Source of the DNA: Acidobacteriota bacterium
GTDB lineage: Bacteria > Acidobacteriota > Vicinamibacteria > Vicinamibacterales > UBA2999
Reading direction: 5' to 3'
Assembly (NCBI GenBank): GCA_020851325.1
Contig: JADZCY010000132.1
Span: 1 to 36,425 of the forward strand
DNA length: 36,425 nt
Part shown: positions 8,482 through 17,885 of the stretch, piece after piece
How the letters are laid out: every line of letters begins with the position of its first letter
Numbering within the stretch: position 1 is the stretch's first letter
The notes under the pieces: generated by a model
Database searches by the model: none
Seen by the model: the letters and a program-made list of their open reading frames with translations, nothing else
What the model was told of the DNA's origin: nothing
Made by a program: the position numbers and the translations under genes

Positions 8482-9366
8482 TCACAGCCACGCCGCGCCG
8501 CGGACGCCGCTCGAGTCGCCGTGCACGGCGGGGAGCAGACGCGTGTGGACTTCGTCCGAGAACACGTAGCGGCCCCAGCGCGCCGGCACGTCGGTGTAGA
8601 GCCGTTCGATGTTCGACAGGCCGCCGCCCAGCACGATGACGTCCGGATCGACGAGGTTGATGACGGTGGATAGCGCCCGGGCGAGTTGGTCGGCGTAGGC
8701 GGCGACGGACGCCTCGGCGGCGGCGTCGCCCTCCGCCGCGGCCTTTATGATCTGGTCGGGCCGCAGCACGCGTCCGGTCTGCGCCTCGAACCGGGCCGCC
8801 CATCCCGGCCCCGACAGGAACGTCTCGATACACCCGGTCCGCCCGCAATAACACACCGGTCCCGGCCGTTCATCGTCGGCGGGCCAGGGCAGCGGATTGT
8901 GTCCCCACTCGCCGGCGATGCGATGCGCGCCCTCGATCACCTCGCCGCGCACGACGATGCCGCCTCCGACGCCGGTGCCGAGGATGACGCCGAAGACGAC
9001 CGTGGCGCCGTGACCGGCGCCGTCGGTGGCTTCCGACAGCGCAAAGCAGTTGGCGTCGTTGGCCACGCGCACGGGCCGGCCCATCGCGCCGGCGAGGTCG
9101 CGATCGAACGCGCGGCCGATCAGCCAGGTCGAATTGGCATTCTTCACCAGGCCCGTCGCCGGCGACACCGTGCCCGGCATGCCGACGCCGACGCTGGCCG
9201 CCGGGCCGCAGCGCGTTTCCAGATCACGGACCAGCTCGACAATGGCGGCCACCGTCCCCTCGTAGTCGTGGCGGGGGGTGAGGATGCGTCGCCGTACCAC
9301 CTCGTCCGTGCCGTCGAGGGCAACGGCTTCGATCTTGGTCCCGCCGAGGTCTATGCCGATACGCAT
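8482..9366 (-). CDS. ROK-family fructokinase/hexokinase
   Basis: This cytoplasmic ATP-dependent sugar kinase has 294 residues, typical of the family. The phosphate-binding motif is DLGGTK (6-11). The catalytic Asp is D104 in VANDANCFALSE, followed by ILGTGVGGGI. The zinc-binding ROK signature is H156 (GEWGHNPLPW) with C172, C174 and C179 in CYCGRTGC, then IETFLSGPG. GHNPLPW and CYCG...GCIETF closely resemble E. coli Mak (manno-fructokinase), so fructose or mannose phosphorylation is the best guess; glucose or N-acetyl sugars remain possible. It is a single gene, divergent from the large plus-strand operon and convergent with 7605-8351. No Shine-Dalgarno is visible before the ATG. Confidence 0.92.
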   Translation of the reverse strand: MRIGIDLGGTKIEAVALDGTDEVVRRRILTPRHDYEGTVAAIVELVRDLETRCGPAASVGVGMPGTVSPATGLVKNANSTWLIGRAFDRDLAGAMGRPVRVANDANCFALSEATDGAGHGATVVFGVILGTGVGGGIVVRGEVIEGAHRIAGEWGHNPLPWPADDERPGPVCYCGRTGCIETFLSGPGWAARFEAQTGRVLRPDQIIKAAAEGDAAAEASVAAYADQLARALSTVINLVDPDVIVLGGGLSNIERLYTDVPARWGRYVFSDEVHTRLLPAVHGDSSGVRGAAWL

Positions 9367-9525
9367 GGCCGAAAAACTGGATATGCAGCCGGCCCGGGGT
9401 GCAGGAATTCCACCGCGCGCCGATGCTTCCGTGAAGGCGATTCTGCCGTCAACGTATTGATCAGCCGAAAGTTAGTTCATCCGCGCCAATGACAACTTCT
9501 GACAATACTTTTTCGGAATCGGTCC

Positions 9526-9531
9526 TATACT
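9526..9531 (+). promoter_or_regulatory. Probable -10 box of the large operon
   Basis: TATACT lies 13 bases before ATG 9545, giving a predicted leader of only about six bases. No Shine-Dalgarno sequence separates them and no convincing -35 hexamer is seen at 17 bp spacing (CTGACA occurs at 21 bp). The rest of the 9367-9544 gap, between divergent genes, shows no other element I can support. Confidence 0.5.
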
Positions 9532-9544
9532 CCCGGTAGAAATT

Positions 9545-12055
9545 ATGCGCCTGAGCACCCGTTCTTCGCTCGTCGTAGCGGGAGCGGCACTGGCGGGGCT
9601 GACCCTGCTGGCCGCCGATGCACCGCAGACCCCGGCCACGCCGGCCCCGGCCGCTGCCCCCGCTGCTGCTCGTCAGGCACCGGCGGCCCCGGCCCCTGCC
9701 GCGGCCCCGCCGATGGCGGCGGCACACGCCGCCACGCCAGGCGTGGCTGACCAGAACGCCCTCTACAAACAGTACTGCGTCAACTGCCACAACGATCGCG
9801 CCAAGGCCGGCGGGCTTTCGCTGGCCGCGTTCGACGCCAGTGCGGCGGCCGACCAGGCGCAGGTGGCCGAGCGCGTCATCCGCAAGCTGCGCGCCGGCAT
9901 GATGCCGCCGTTCGGCGCCCGTCGCCCCGAACCGGCGGTGCTCGAGCAGATGGTGCAGACGCTCGAAACGCGCATCGATCGCGCCGCGGCGCTCAACCCG
10001 AATCCGGGTCGTCGGCCGTTCCAGCGTCTGAACCGCGCCGAATACGCCACGGCCATCCGCGACCTGCTCGACCTGCGCGTCGACGTCGAAGCGTATCTGC
10101 CGCCCGACACCATCAGCGCCAGCTTCGACAACGTCGCCGACGCACAGGGCTTCTCGCCGACGGTGCTCGAAGGGTACCTGCGCGCCGCCAGCGCCATCAG
10201 CTCGCTGGCGATGGGCGACGCCGGTGCGGCGCCGACCGAAGCCAACTACAAGGTGCCGCGCACGGCCTCGCAGATGCGTCAGGTCGAAGGCGCGCCGTTC
10301 GGCACGCGCGGCGGCATGGTCGTCGATCACATCTTCCCGGCGGACGGCGAGTACTCGTTCCGCATGATGCTGCACTCCATCCCGACCGGCCAGTTGTTCG
10401 GCAGCAGCGTGCCGGGCGAGCAGATTGAAGTGGCCATCAACGGCGTGCGCGTGGCGCTGCTCGACATCAACACCCGCATGAGCGAGTCGGATCCCAACGG
10501 CATGAATCTCGTCACGCCGAAGGTGTACGTGAAGGCCGGCCCGCAGCGCGTCTCCGCGGCGTTCATCGCCCGCTTCGATGCGCCGCTGGACGACCTCATC
10601 GCGCCGATCGAACACACGCTGGCCGACACGCAGATCGGCGCCGGCTTCGGCATCACGGCGCTGCCGCACCTGCGCGAGTTCGCCATCACCGGACCGATCA
10701 AGGTCACGGGCGTCTCCGATTCACCGAGCCGCCGCCGCATCTTCACCTGCCGCCCGACCTCGTCGGCCGAAGAAACCGCGTGCGCCACCTCGATCGTCAA
10801 GCGTCTCGCGACCCACGCCTACCGCGCGCCGGTGTCCACCGACGATGTGCGGAAGCTGATGGTGTTCTACGATCGCGGCCGTGCCGAGGGCGACTTCGAA
10901 GAAGGCATGCGCATGGCCCTCCAGGCGCTGCTCGCCAGCCCGAAGTTCCTGTTCCGTCTCGAGGAAGTGCCGCCGACGGTGCGCCCGGGCCAGAACTACC
11001 GCATCACCGAGTTCGACATCGCCTCGCGTCTGTCGTTCTTCCTCTGGGGCAGCGGCCCGGACGAGGAGCTGATCAAGCTGGCGACGCAGAATCAGCTGCG
11101 GGCGCCGGGCGTCATCGAGAAGCAGGTGGCGCGCATGCTCAAGGACGAGCGGGCCTCGGCCATGGGCGCGCGGTTCGCGTCGCAGTGGCTGCGCCTGCAG
11201 GACCTGATGAAGCTGAACCCGGACGCGCTGCTCTATCCGCAGTACGACCAGACGCTGGCGCGCGGGCTGAAGCGTGAAACCGAACTCCTGTTCGACGCCA
11301 TCGTCCGCGACGATCGGCCGGTGCTGGAACTGTTGACGGCGGACTACACGTTCGTCAACGAGCGTGTCGCCAAGCACTACGGCGTGCCGAACGTCACCGG
11401 TCCGGAGTTCCGCCGCGTCTCGCTGCCGGACCCGAACCGCCGCGGCCTGCTCGGTCAGGGCAGCATCCTGTCGCTCACCTCGGTGGCCGATCGCACCTCG
11501 CCGGTGCAGCGCGGCAAGTGGGTGATGGAAGTGCTGCTCGGCTCGCCACCGCCGGCGCCGCCGCCGAACGTGCCGTCGCTGGACGAATCGGTGTCGGCCG
11601 CGCAGGGCGCCAAGGTGTTGTCGACGCGCGAGCGCATGGAAGAGCACCGCAAGAACCCGTCGTGCAACTCGTGCCACCGCGTCATCGATCCGCTGGGCCT
11701 GGCGCTCGAGAACTTCGACGTCACCGGCGCCTGGCGCATCCGTGACGGCGATGCGACGATCGATTCGAATGGCGACCTCTATGACGGCACGAAGATGCAG
11801 GGCTCGCAGGGCCTGCGCGCCGCCATCCTGAAGCACCAGGACGTGTTCCTCCTGAGCTTCACCGAAAGCCTGATGACCTACGGTCTGGGCCGGCGCGTGG
11901 AATACTTCGACCTGCCGACGGTCCGCACCATCGTCCGCGACGCCGCGAAGGCCGACTACCGCCTGTCGCAGTTCGTGGTTGGCGTGGTCAAGAGCGCGGC
12001 GTTCCAGATGGGCCGCGCCGAAGCGGCGGAAACAACGACGGAAGCAGCAAGATAG
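9545..12055 (+). CDS. Exported cytochrome-c-like DUF1587/1595/1592/1588/1585 protein, copy 1
   Basis: This 836-residue secreted protein is of the Planctomycete/Acidobacteria type. A signal peptide (about 1-25) is followed by an Ala/Pro-rich linker, then a c-type heme motif C78-V-N-C81-H82. Then come a DUF1587-like block (QRLNRAEYATAIRDLLDL, FDNVADAQGFSP), a carbohydrate-binding-like beta region (GEYSFRMMLHS), DUF1595 (CRPTSSAEETAC, LLASPKFLFRLE), DUF1592 (DIASRLSFFLWGS), DUF1588 (GILxLTSVADRTSPVxRGKW type) with a second CNSCH at 707-711, and DUF1585 (SFTESLMTYGLGRRVE). The molecular function is unknown; heme suggests periplasmic redox chemistry. It is first in the operon and about 70% identical by eye to the copy at 15346-17847 over the C-terminal part. 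The stop codon is the first part of a heptad repeat. Confidence 0.92.
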   Translation: MRLSTRSSLVVAGAALAGLTLLAADAPQTPATPAPAAAPAAARQAPAAPAPAAAPPMAAAHAATPGVADQNALYKQYCVNCHNDRAKAGGLSLAAFDASAAADQAQVAERVIRKLRAGMMPPFGARRPEPAVLEQMVQTLETRIDRAAALNPNPGRRPFQRLNRAEYATAIRDLLDLRVDVEAYLPPDTISASFDNVADAQGFSPTVLEGYLRAASAISSLAMGDAGAAPTEANYKVPRTASQMRQVEGAPFGTRGGMVVDHIFPADGEYSFRMMLHSIPTGQLFGSSVPGEQIEVAINGVRVALLDINTRMSESDPNGMNLVTPKVYVKAGPQRVSAAFIARFDAPLDDLIAPIEHTLADTQIGAGFGITALPHLREFAITGPIKVTGVSDSPSRRRIFTCRPTSSAEETACATSIVKRLATHAYRAPVSTDDVRKLMVFYDRGRAEGDFEEGMRMALQALLASPKFLFRLEEVPPTVRPGQNYRITEFDIASRLSFFLWGSGPDEELIKLATQNQLRAPGVIEKQVARMLKDERASAMGARFASQWLRLQDLMKLNPDALLYPQYDQTLARGLKRETELLFDAIVRDDRPVLELLTADYTFVNERVAKHYGVPNVTGPEFRRVSLPDPNRRGLLGQGSILSLTSVADRTSPVQRGKWVMEVLLGSPPPAPPPNVPSLDESVSAAQGAKVLSTRERMEEHRKNPSCNSCHRVIDPLGLALENFDVTGAWRIRDGDATIDSNGDLYDGTKMQGSQGLRAAILKHQDVFLLSFTESLMTYGLGRRVEYFDLPTVRTIVRDAAKADYRLSQFVVGVVKSAAFQMGRAEAAETTTEAAR

Positions 12056-12175
12056 GTCCTAAGTCCTAGGTCCTAGGTCCTAGGTCCTAGGAAAGACCTG
12101 ATGAGACCTGGAGCTTAAGACCGCCTAAGACCTAAGACGGCCTAGGACCTAAGACCTAAGACTTAAGACCTCGTA
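12053..12175. repeat. Second heptad-arm repeat module
   Basis: The left arm (12053-12095) repeats GTCCTAR heptads and ends AGGTCCTAGGAAAGA, the same boundary as the module at 131-172. The right arm (12123-12175) begins GCCTAAGACCTAAGAC, the same word that opens the right arm at 280. The two arms are inverted relative to each other. The DUF1592 stop (TAG 12053-12055) is made by the first repeat. The corresponding gap in cassette copy 2 (17848-17885) is only 38 bp and lacks the module, so it was inserted here after or independently of the cassette duplication. Confidence 0.85.
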
Positions 12176-12193
12176 GACCAGAGGATATTGCCG

Positions 12194-13606
12194 ATGTTCA
12201 TCACCAAGAAGCACGTTTCCCGCCGCACCGCACTCAAGGGCGTGGGCGTCACCGTGGCGCTGCCGTTCCTCGAGTCCATGGTGCCGGCCGGTACCGCGCT
12301 GGCCCAGACGGCCGCCGGAAAGGTTCGCCTGGCCGCCATCGAGATGGTGCACGGCTCGGCGGGCGCGACCGTGATTGGCGCGCAGAAGCATCTCTGGTCG
12401 CCGCAGGCCACCGGGTCGGCGTTCGACCTCAGCCCGAGCAGCCTGGCGCCGCTCGAGCCCTACCGCGATTACCTGACGATCATCAGCAACACCGACGTGC
12501 GCAACGCCGAAGCGTTTACGCCGCCCGAGATTGGCGGCGATCACTTCCGCTCGTCGGCGGTGTTCCTGACGCAGTCGCATCCCAAGCAGACCCAGGGTTC
12601 CGACGTGCACGTCGCGACGTCGATGGACCAGCTGTATGCCCAGAAGTACGGGCAGGACACGCCCATCCCGTCGATGCAGCTCTGTATCGAAAACGTCGAC
12701 CAGGCCGGTGGCTGCGCCTACGGCTACGCCTGTGTCTACACCGACACCGTGAGCTGGGCGTCGGCGAATCAGCCGCTGCCGATGGTGCGCGACCCGCGCG
12801 CCGCGTTCGACATGTTGTTCGGCGTCGGCGCCACGCCGGAGCAGCGCGCCGCCCGTCGCCGCGCCGACAAGAGCATCCTCGACTGGATCACCGCCGAGGT
12901 CGCGCAGCTCAAGACGAATCTCGGGCCGATCGACCGCGCCCGTCTCAGCAACTACCTCGACGACGTCCGCGAGATCGAGCGGCGCATCCAGCGCATCGAA
13001 GCGAGCAACGCGAGTGGTGAGCCGCGCGAGCTGCCGATGGCGCCGATGGGCGTGCCCGACTCGTTCGAAGAGCACGTCAAGCTGATGTTCGACCTGCAGG
13101 CCGTGGCCTTCGCCTCGGACATCACGCGCGTGTTCTCGTTCAAGCTGGGTCGCGACGGTTCGAGCCGCGTCTACCCGGACAGCGGCGTCAAGACCGGCTT
13201 CCATCCGGCGTCGCACCACCAGGACCGCGAGGATCGCATCCTCGACTTCGCGAAGATCAACAAGTACCACCTGAGCCTGCTGCCGTACTTCCTCGAGAAG
13301 CTGAAGAGCACGCCGGACGGCGAGCGCAACCTGCTCGAGAACACGATGGTGATCTACGGGTCGCCGATGGGCAACTCGAACGTCCACAACCACAAGCGGT
13401 GCCCGCTGTTCCTGGCCGGCCACGCCGGCGGCAAGCTGAAGGGCAACCTGCACATCAAGGCGGCCGACGGCACGCCGATGGCCAACGCGATGTTGTCGAT
13501 GATTCACACGCTCGGACTCGAAGACGTGAAGAGCTTCGGCGACAGCACCGAGGCGATGAACCTCAATCACGCCCCGGACACCACCGTCTCGGCGGCGCAG
13601 GAGTAA
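12194..13606 (+). CDS. Tat-exported DUF1552 protein, copy 1
   Basis: The 470-residue product starts with a twin-arginine signal (VSRRTALKGVGVTVALP), so it is probably folded, possibly around a cofactor, before export to the periplasm. The body matches DUF1552: HGSAGAT, then DLSPSSLAPLEPYRDYLTIIS, GGDHFRSSAVFLTQSHPKQ, SMQLCIEN, FKLGRDGSSRVYPDSG, FHPASHHQDRE and YGSPMGNSNVHNHKRCP. Some of these histidine-rich blocks recall the sulfatase-like DUF1501 proteins often paired with DUF1592 genes, but no catalytic role is established. ATG 12194 was chosen because GAGGA at 12181-12185 gives an eight-base spacing; an in-frame TTG at 12188 is too close. The next gene follows four bases after the stop. 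Confidence 0.92.
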   Translation: MFITKKHVSRRTALKGVGVTVALPFLESMVPAGTALAQTAAGKVRLAAIEMVHGSAGATVIGAQKHLWSPQATGSAFDLSPSSLAPLEPYRDYLTIISNTDVRNAEAFTPPEIGGDHFRSSAVFLTQSHPKQTQGSDVHVATSMDQLYAQKYGQDTPIPSMQLCIENVDQAGGCAYGYACVYTDTVSWASANQPLPMVRDPRAAFDMLFGVGATPEQRAARRRADKSILDWITAEVAQLKTNLGPIDRARLSNYLDDVREIERRIQRIEASNASGEPRELPMAPMGVPDSFEEHVKLMFDLQAVAFASDITRVFSFKLGRDGSSRVYPDSGVKTGFHPASHHQDREDRILDFAKINKYHLSLLPYFLEKLKSTPDGERNLLENTMVIYGSPMGNSNVHNHKRCPLFLAGHAGGKLKGNLHIKAADGTPMANAMLSMIHTLGLEDVKSFGDSTEAMNLNHAPDTTVSAAQE

Positions 13607-13610
13607 CCGC

Positions 13611-15308
13611 ATGCGCCGTGGCCTGATCGGTCGAATGACACTGGCGGCAGCGGCCGCCGCCCTCTGCGCCGGCACGCTGCTGTCGGCGCAGACGCCCTCG
13701 GTCGTCGAGGCGACACGCCGCGGCGATATCGCCACCGTGCGCGCGCTGCTCAAGCAGGGCGTGGACGTGAATGCCGCCGAAGGCGACGGCACGACGGCCC
13801 TGCACTGGGCCGCTCGCGCCGGCAACGCCGAACTGGTGCAGATGCTGGTGTACGGCGGCGCCAACGTGAAGGCGACCACACGCCTGGGCGGCTACACGCC
13901 GCTGATGATGGCGGCGCAGGCCGGCCATTCCGGGGTCGTGGCGGCGCTCATCGCCGGCGGTGCGGACCTCTCGGCCACCTCGACCACCGGCACGACGCCG
14001 CTGATGTTCGCGGCGCAGTCCGGCGACACACGCTCGGTGACGATGCTGATCGAGGGCGGCGCCAGCGTCAACGCGCGCGAGAAGGCGATGGAGCAGACGC
14101 CGCTCATGTTCGCCGCCGCCTACAACCGCGTCGACGTCGTCAAGACGCTGCTGGCGCACGGGGCCGACATCAAGGCGACTTCCAAGGTCGTCGACCTGCG
14201 GAAGTTCTCGAATCCCGAAGAAGAAGCGTTCTTTGCCCAGCGGCGCGGCGGCGCGGCGGCCCCCGCCGCCGGTGGCGCGCGTCCGCCGGACGTGGCCGGG
14301 GTGACGCGGCAGTTCCGCTACAACGAACTCGTCGGCACCTCCGGCGGGTTTGCGCCGCTGCACTTCGCGGTGCGCCAGGGATTCATCGACACGGTGAAGA
14401 CGCTGGTGGAAGCCGGCGCCGACGTCAACCAGTTGAACCCCGGCGATCAGTCGACGCCGCTCGTCGTGGCGACGGTCAACGGGTTCTTCGACGTCGGCAT
14501 GTATCTGCTGGAGCACGGCGCCGATCCGAACCTGGCCAGCGAAAACGGCGTCGCGCCCCTCTATGGCACGCTGAACGTGCAGTGGGCGCCGAAGGCCAAC
14601 TACCCGCAGCCGCGCGCCTATCTGCAGCAGAAGACCACCTATCTGCAGTTCATGAAGGCGCTGCTCGACAAGGGCGCCAATCCGAACGTGCGCCTCAAGC
14701 GCAAGGTGTGGTACTCGGGCTACAACTTCGACCTCGCCGGCGTCGACGAGATCGGCGCGACGCCGTTCTGGCGCGCCGCGTACGGCGGTGACGTCGAGGC
14801 GATGAAGATGCTCGTGGCGGCCGGCGCCGATCCGACGATCCCGACGATCAAGCCGGCGGGCCGTCCGCGCACGGGTGATGGCGACCGCCTCAACGTGCAG
14901 GACGTGTCGAACCTGCCGCCGGTGCCGGTGGGCGGCCCCGCCGTGACGCCGCTCCAGGCCGCGGCCGGCGTCGGCTACGCCGAAGGCTTTGCCGCCAACT
15001 CGCACCGCTACGCCACGGCCGGCCTTCTCGTCGCCGTGAAGTATCTGATCGAGGAACTCGGCGCCGACGTCAACGCCGCCGATCACGAGGGCAACACCGC
15101 CCTGCACCACGCCGCCGCCCGCGGTGACGTGGAGATGATCAATTATCTTGTGTCGAAGGGCGCGGACGTGAAGCGCGTCAATCGCGAAGGTCAGACGACG
15201 GCGGACATGGCGAATGGGCCGGTGCAGCGCACCCAGCCGTTCCCCGAAGCGCTCAAGCTGCTCGAGAGCCTGGGCGCCAAGAACAACAACAAGTGCGTCT
15301 CGTGTTGA
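13611..15308 (+). CDS. Exported ankyrin-repeat protein with C-terminal CxxC, copy 1
   Basis: The 565-residue protein has an N-terminal signal (LAAAAAALCAGTLLSAQ) and at least eight ankyrin repeats of the form GxTALHWAARAGNAELVQMLVxxGA. The repeat stack is interrupted at about residues 195-245 by a Pro/Ala-rich segment (AAAPAAGG) and by a longer insert near 320-380. Ankyrin stacks bind proteins, so a periplasmic scaffold role beside the DUF1592 and DUF1552 products is likely. The last residues are NNNKCVSC, a CxxC at the extreme C-terminus, also conserved in copy 2. It could bind a metal, form a disulfide or attach to a partner. Four bases separate it from the DUF1552 stop, so the genes are translationally linked. 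Confidence 0.93.
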   Translation: MRRGLIGRMTLAAAAAALCAGTLLSAQTPSVVEATRRGDIATVRALLKQGVDVNAAEGDGTTALHWAARAGNAELVQMLVYGGANVKATTRLGGYTPLMMAAQAGHSGVVAALIAGGADLSATSTTGTTPLMFAAQSGDTRSVTMLIEGGASVNAREKAMEQTPLMFAAAYNRVDVVKTLLAHGADIKATSKVVDLRKFSNPEEEAFFAQRRGGAAAPAAGGARPPDVAGVTRQFRYNELVGTSGGFAPLHFAVRQGFIDTVKTLVEAGADVNQLNPGDQSTPLVVATVNGFFDVGMYLLEHGADPNLASENGVAPLYGTLNVQWAPKANYPQPRAYLQQKTTYLQFMKALLDKGANPNVRLKRKVWYSGYNFDLAGVDEIGATPFWRAAYGGDVEAMKMLVAAGADPTIPTIKPAGRPRTGDGDRLNVQDVSNLPPVPVGGPAVTPLQAAAGVGYAEGFAANSHRYATAGLLVAVKYLIEELGADVNAADHEGNTALHHAAARGDVEMINYLVSKGADVKRVNREGQTTADMANGPVQRTQPFPEALKLLESLGAKNNNKCVSC

Positions 15309-15345
15309 CGCACTAGCGCGGCGACACCGCGCCAGGGGAGATTTC

Positions 15346-17847
15346 ATGCGCCGGATGGCAGGGCTGGTGTGTGTGCTCGCGTTGTGTGGAGTGGGCGTCA
15401 TCGGACAGGGCACATCGTCCCGTCCGACGGCGCCCACGCCGGCTGTACAGGTGCCCGCGGTGACCCGCGCTCCGGCGCGGACCGCGGCGGCTCAGGCCGC
15501 TCCGGCGCCGCAGGCGTCACACGCGGCGGCGGGCTTGTCGGTGGCGGCGCAGACGCAGATGGTGAAGGAATACTGCGCCACCTGCCACAGCGATCGAAAC
15601 AAGGCGGGCGGCTTGTCGCTGGCTGCGTTCGACGCCGCCCACGTGGTGGACGAGGCGGTCGTCGCCGAGAAGATCATCCGCAAGCTGCGCGCCGGCATGA
15701 TGCCGCCGCTCAACGCCCGCCGGCCCGAACCGGCCGCGCTTTCCGCGCTGGCCACGGCCTTCGAAACCCGCATCGACCGCGCCGCGGCGCTCAATCCCAA
15801 TCCCGGCTCGCGTCCGTCGCAGCGTCTCAACCGCGCCGAATACCAGCGCGCGGTTCGCGACCTGCTCGGGATTGAAGTCGACATCACCGCGTTCCTGCCC
15901 GCCGACACCATCAGCGACGGCTTCGACAACGTCGCCGACTCGCAGGTCATCTCGACGACGTTGATGGAAGGCTACCTGCGCGCCGCCAGCCAGATCAGCC
16001 GCCTGGCGATTGGCGATCGCAACGCCTCGGCCAGCACCACCACCTGGAAGGTGCCGCGCACGGCCTCGCAGATGCGGCACGTCGAAGGCGCGCCGCTCGG
16101 CACCCGCGGCGGCCTCTCGGTGGTGCACGTGTTCCCGGCCGACGGCGATTACGTCTTCAAGATCCTGCTGCACTCGGGTCCCACCGGCGACCTGTTCGGC
16201 GGTCCCTATGGCGGCGAGCAGATCGACATCTCGATCAACGGCGAACGCGTCGCCCTCATCGATATCAACCCGCGGATGAACGAACAGGATCCGAACGGGC
16301 TCAACGTGCAGTCGGTGCCGGTGCACGTGAAGGCGGGACCGCAGCGGTTGTCGGCGGCGTTCGTCTCACGCTTCGACGGTCCGGTCGACGACCTGATGAT
16401 GCCCATCGAGCACACGCTGGCCGACACCAACATCGGCGAGGTGTTCGGGACGACGGCGCTGCCGCACGTGCGCGACTTCGCGGTCACGGGGCCGACCACG
16501 GTGACCGGCGTGTCGGACACGACCAGCCGCCGCAAGGTGTTCACCTGCCGGCCCACCGCGTCCGCCGAAGAGCGCGCATGCGCCGAAACCATCGTCCGTC
16601 GGCTGGCGGCGCAGGCGTATCGCGGTCCCCTGGCGACCGAGGACTTCGCGGCGCTGATGGAGTTCTACGACCAGGGCCGGAAGAACGGCGATTTCGAAGC
16701 CGGTGTCCGGCTGGCGGTGCAGGCCATCCTCGCCAGCCCGCGGTTCCTGTTCCGCATGGAGCAGGTGCCCTCCACGTTGAAGGCCGGGCAGACCTATCGC
16801 GTCACCGACATCGACCTCGCGTCGCGGCTGTCGTTCTTCCTGTGGGGCGCCATGCCCGACGCGGAGTTGACGAAGGTGGCGATGGCCGGGCAGTTGGGCA
16901 CGCCGGCGGTGTTCGACCGCCAGGTGCGGCGCATGCTGGCGGATCCGAAGTCGGACGCGCTGGCCAGCCGCTTTGTCGCTCAGTGGCTGCGCCTGCAGGA
17001 CGTCAAGCAGGTGCGTCCCGACCATCACTTCTATTCCTACTGGGACACCACGCTGTCCGAGTCGATGGTCAAGGAAACCGAACTGTTCTTCGCCAGCCTG
17101 CTGCGCGCGGACCGGCCGATCAGCGAGATGCTGACCGCCGACTACACCTTCGTCAACGAACGGCTGGCCAAGCACTACGGCATCCCGAACGTGCTCGGGC
17201 CGGACTTCCGCCGCGTCACGCTCACCGATCCGAACCGCCACGGCATCCTCGGCCAGGGCAGCGTGCTGCTGCTGACTTCGATCGCCGACCGCACCTCGCC
17301 GGTGCTGCGCGGCAAGTGGGTGATGGAAGTGCTGCTGGCCTCGCCGCCGCCGGCGCCGCCGCCCAACGTGCCGTCGCTGGACGACTCGGTGAAGTCGACG
17401 GTCGGCGGCAAGACGCTCTCCACGCGTGAACGCATGGAAGAGCATCGCAAGAACCCGGCGTGCAACTCGTGCCATCGCGTCATCGATCCGCTGGGGCTGG
17501 CGCTCGAGAACTTCGACGCCACCGGCGCGTGGCGCATCAAGGACAACGGCGTCAACATCGATTCGATGGGCGACCTCTACGACGGCACGCGCATGGAAGG
17601 ACCGGCGGGCCTGCGCAAGGCGCTGCTGAAGCACGCGGATCTCATCAAGCTGAGTTTCACGGAGAGCCTGATGACCTACGCACTCGGCCGGCGCGTCGAA
17701 GCCTTCGACCTGCCGACCGTTCGCGCGATCGTCTCCGACGCGGCGCGCAACGACGATCGCCTGTCGGCGTTCATTCTGGGTGTCGTCAAGAGCCCGGCCT
17801 TCCGGATGGGCCGGATCGAGGCGGCGGAAACGACGGTGGAGCAGTAG
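15346..17847 (+). CDS. Exported cytochrome-c-like DUF1587/1595/1592/1588/1585 protein, copy 2
   Basis: This is an 833-residue paralogue of the gene at 9545, with the same domain order. It has a signal peptide (GLVCVLALCGVGVIGQG), an Ala/Pro linker, heme motif C77-A-T-C80-H81, DUF1587 (QRLNRAEYQRAVRDLLGI), DUF1595 (ILASPRFLFRMEQ), DUF1592 (DIDLASRLSFFLWGA), DUF1588 with CNSCH at 706-710, and DUF1585 (SFTESLMTYALGRRVE). ATG 15346 is preceded by AGGGGAG at six-base spacing; an in-frame upstream extension overlaps the ankyrin gene and is not credible. Divergence from copy 1 is spread over the whole length, so the duplication is old. It may have a different partner or substrate from copy 1. Confidence 0.92.
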   Translation: MRRMAGLVCVLALCGVGVIGQGTSSRPTAPTPAVQVPAVTRAPARTAAAQAAPAPQASHAAAGLSVAAQTQMVKEYCATCHSDRNKAGGLSLAAFDAAHVVDEAVVAEKIIRKLRAGMMPPLNARRPEPAALSALATAFETRIDRAAALNPNPGSRPSQRLNRAEYQRAVRDLLGIEVDITAFLPADTISDGFDNVADSQVISTTLMEGYLRAASQISRLAIGDRNASASTTTWKVPRTASQMRHVEGAPLGTRGGLSVVHVFPADGDYVFKILLHSGPTGDLFGGPYGGEQIDISINGERVALIDINPRMNEQDPNGLNVQSVPVHVKAGPQRLSAAFVSRFDGPVDDLMMPIEHTLADTNIGEVFGTTALPHVRDFAVTGPTTVTGVSDTTSRRKVFTCRPTASAEERACAETIVRRLAAQAYRGPLATEDFAALMEFYDQGRKNGDFEAGVRLAVQAILASPRFLFRMEQVPSTLKAGQTYRVTDIDLASRLSFFLWGAMPDAELTKVAMAGQLGTPAVFDRQVRRMLADPKSDALASRFVAQWLRLQDVKQVRPDHHFYSYWDTTLSESMVKETELFFASLLRADRPISEMLTADYTFVNERLAKHYGIPNVLGPDFRRVTLTDPNRHGILGQGSVLLLTSIADRTSPVLRGKWVMEVLLASPPPAPPPNVPSLDDSVKSTVGGKTLSTRERMEEHRKNPACNSCHRVIDPLGLALENFDATGAWRIKDNGVNIDSMGDLYDGTRMEGPAGLRKALLKHADLIKLSFTESLMTYALGRRVEAFDLPTVRAIVSDAARNDDRLSAFILGVVKSPAFRMGRIEAAETTVEQ

Positions 17848-17885
17848 CGGCCGCGACGGCCATTTCGGATCAGAGGAGCTCAGTG

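Noticed and set aside
15214-15345. N-terminal extension of the second DUF1592-class gene
   Set aside because: It would overlap the ankyrin gene in another frame and bury the signal peptide; ATG 15346 has a strong AGGGGAG at proper spacing.
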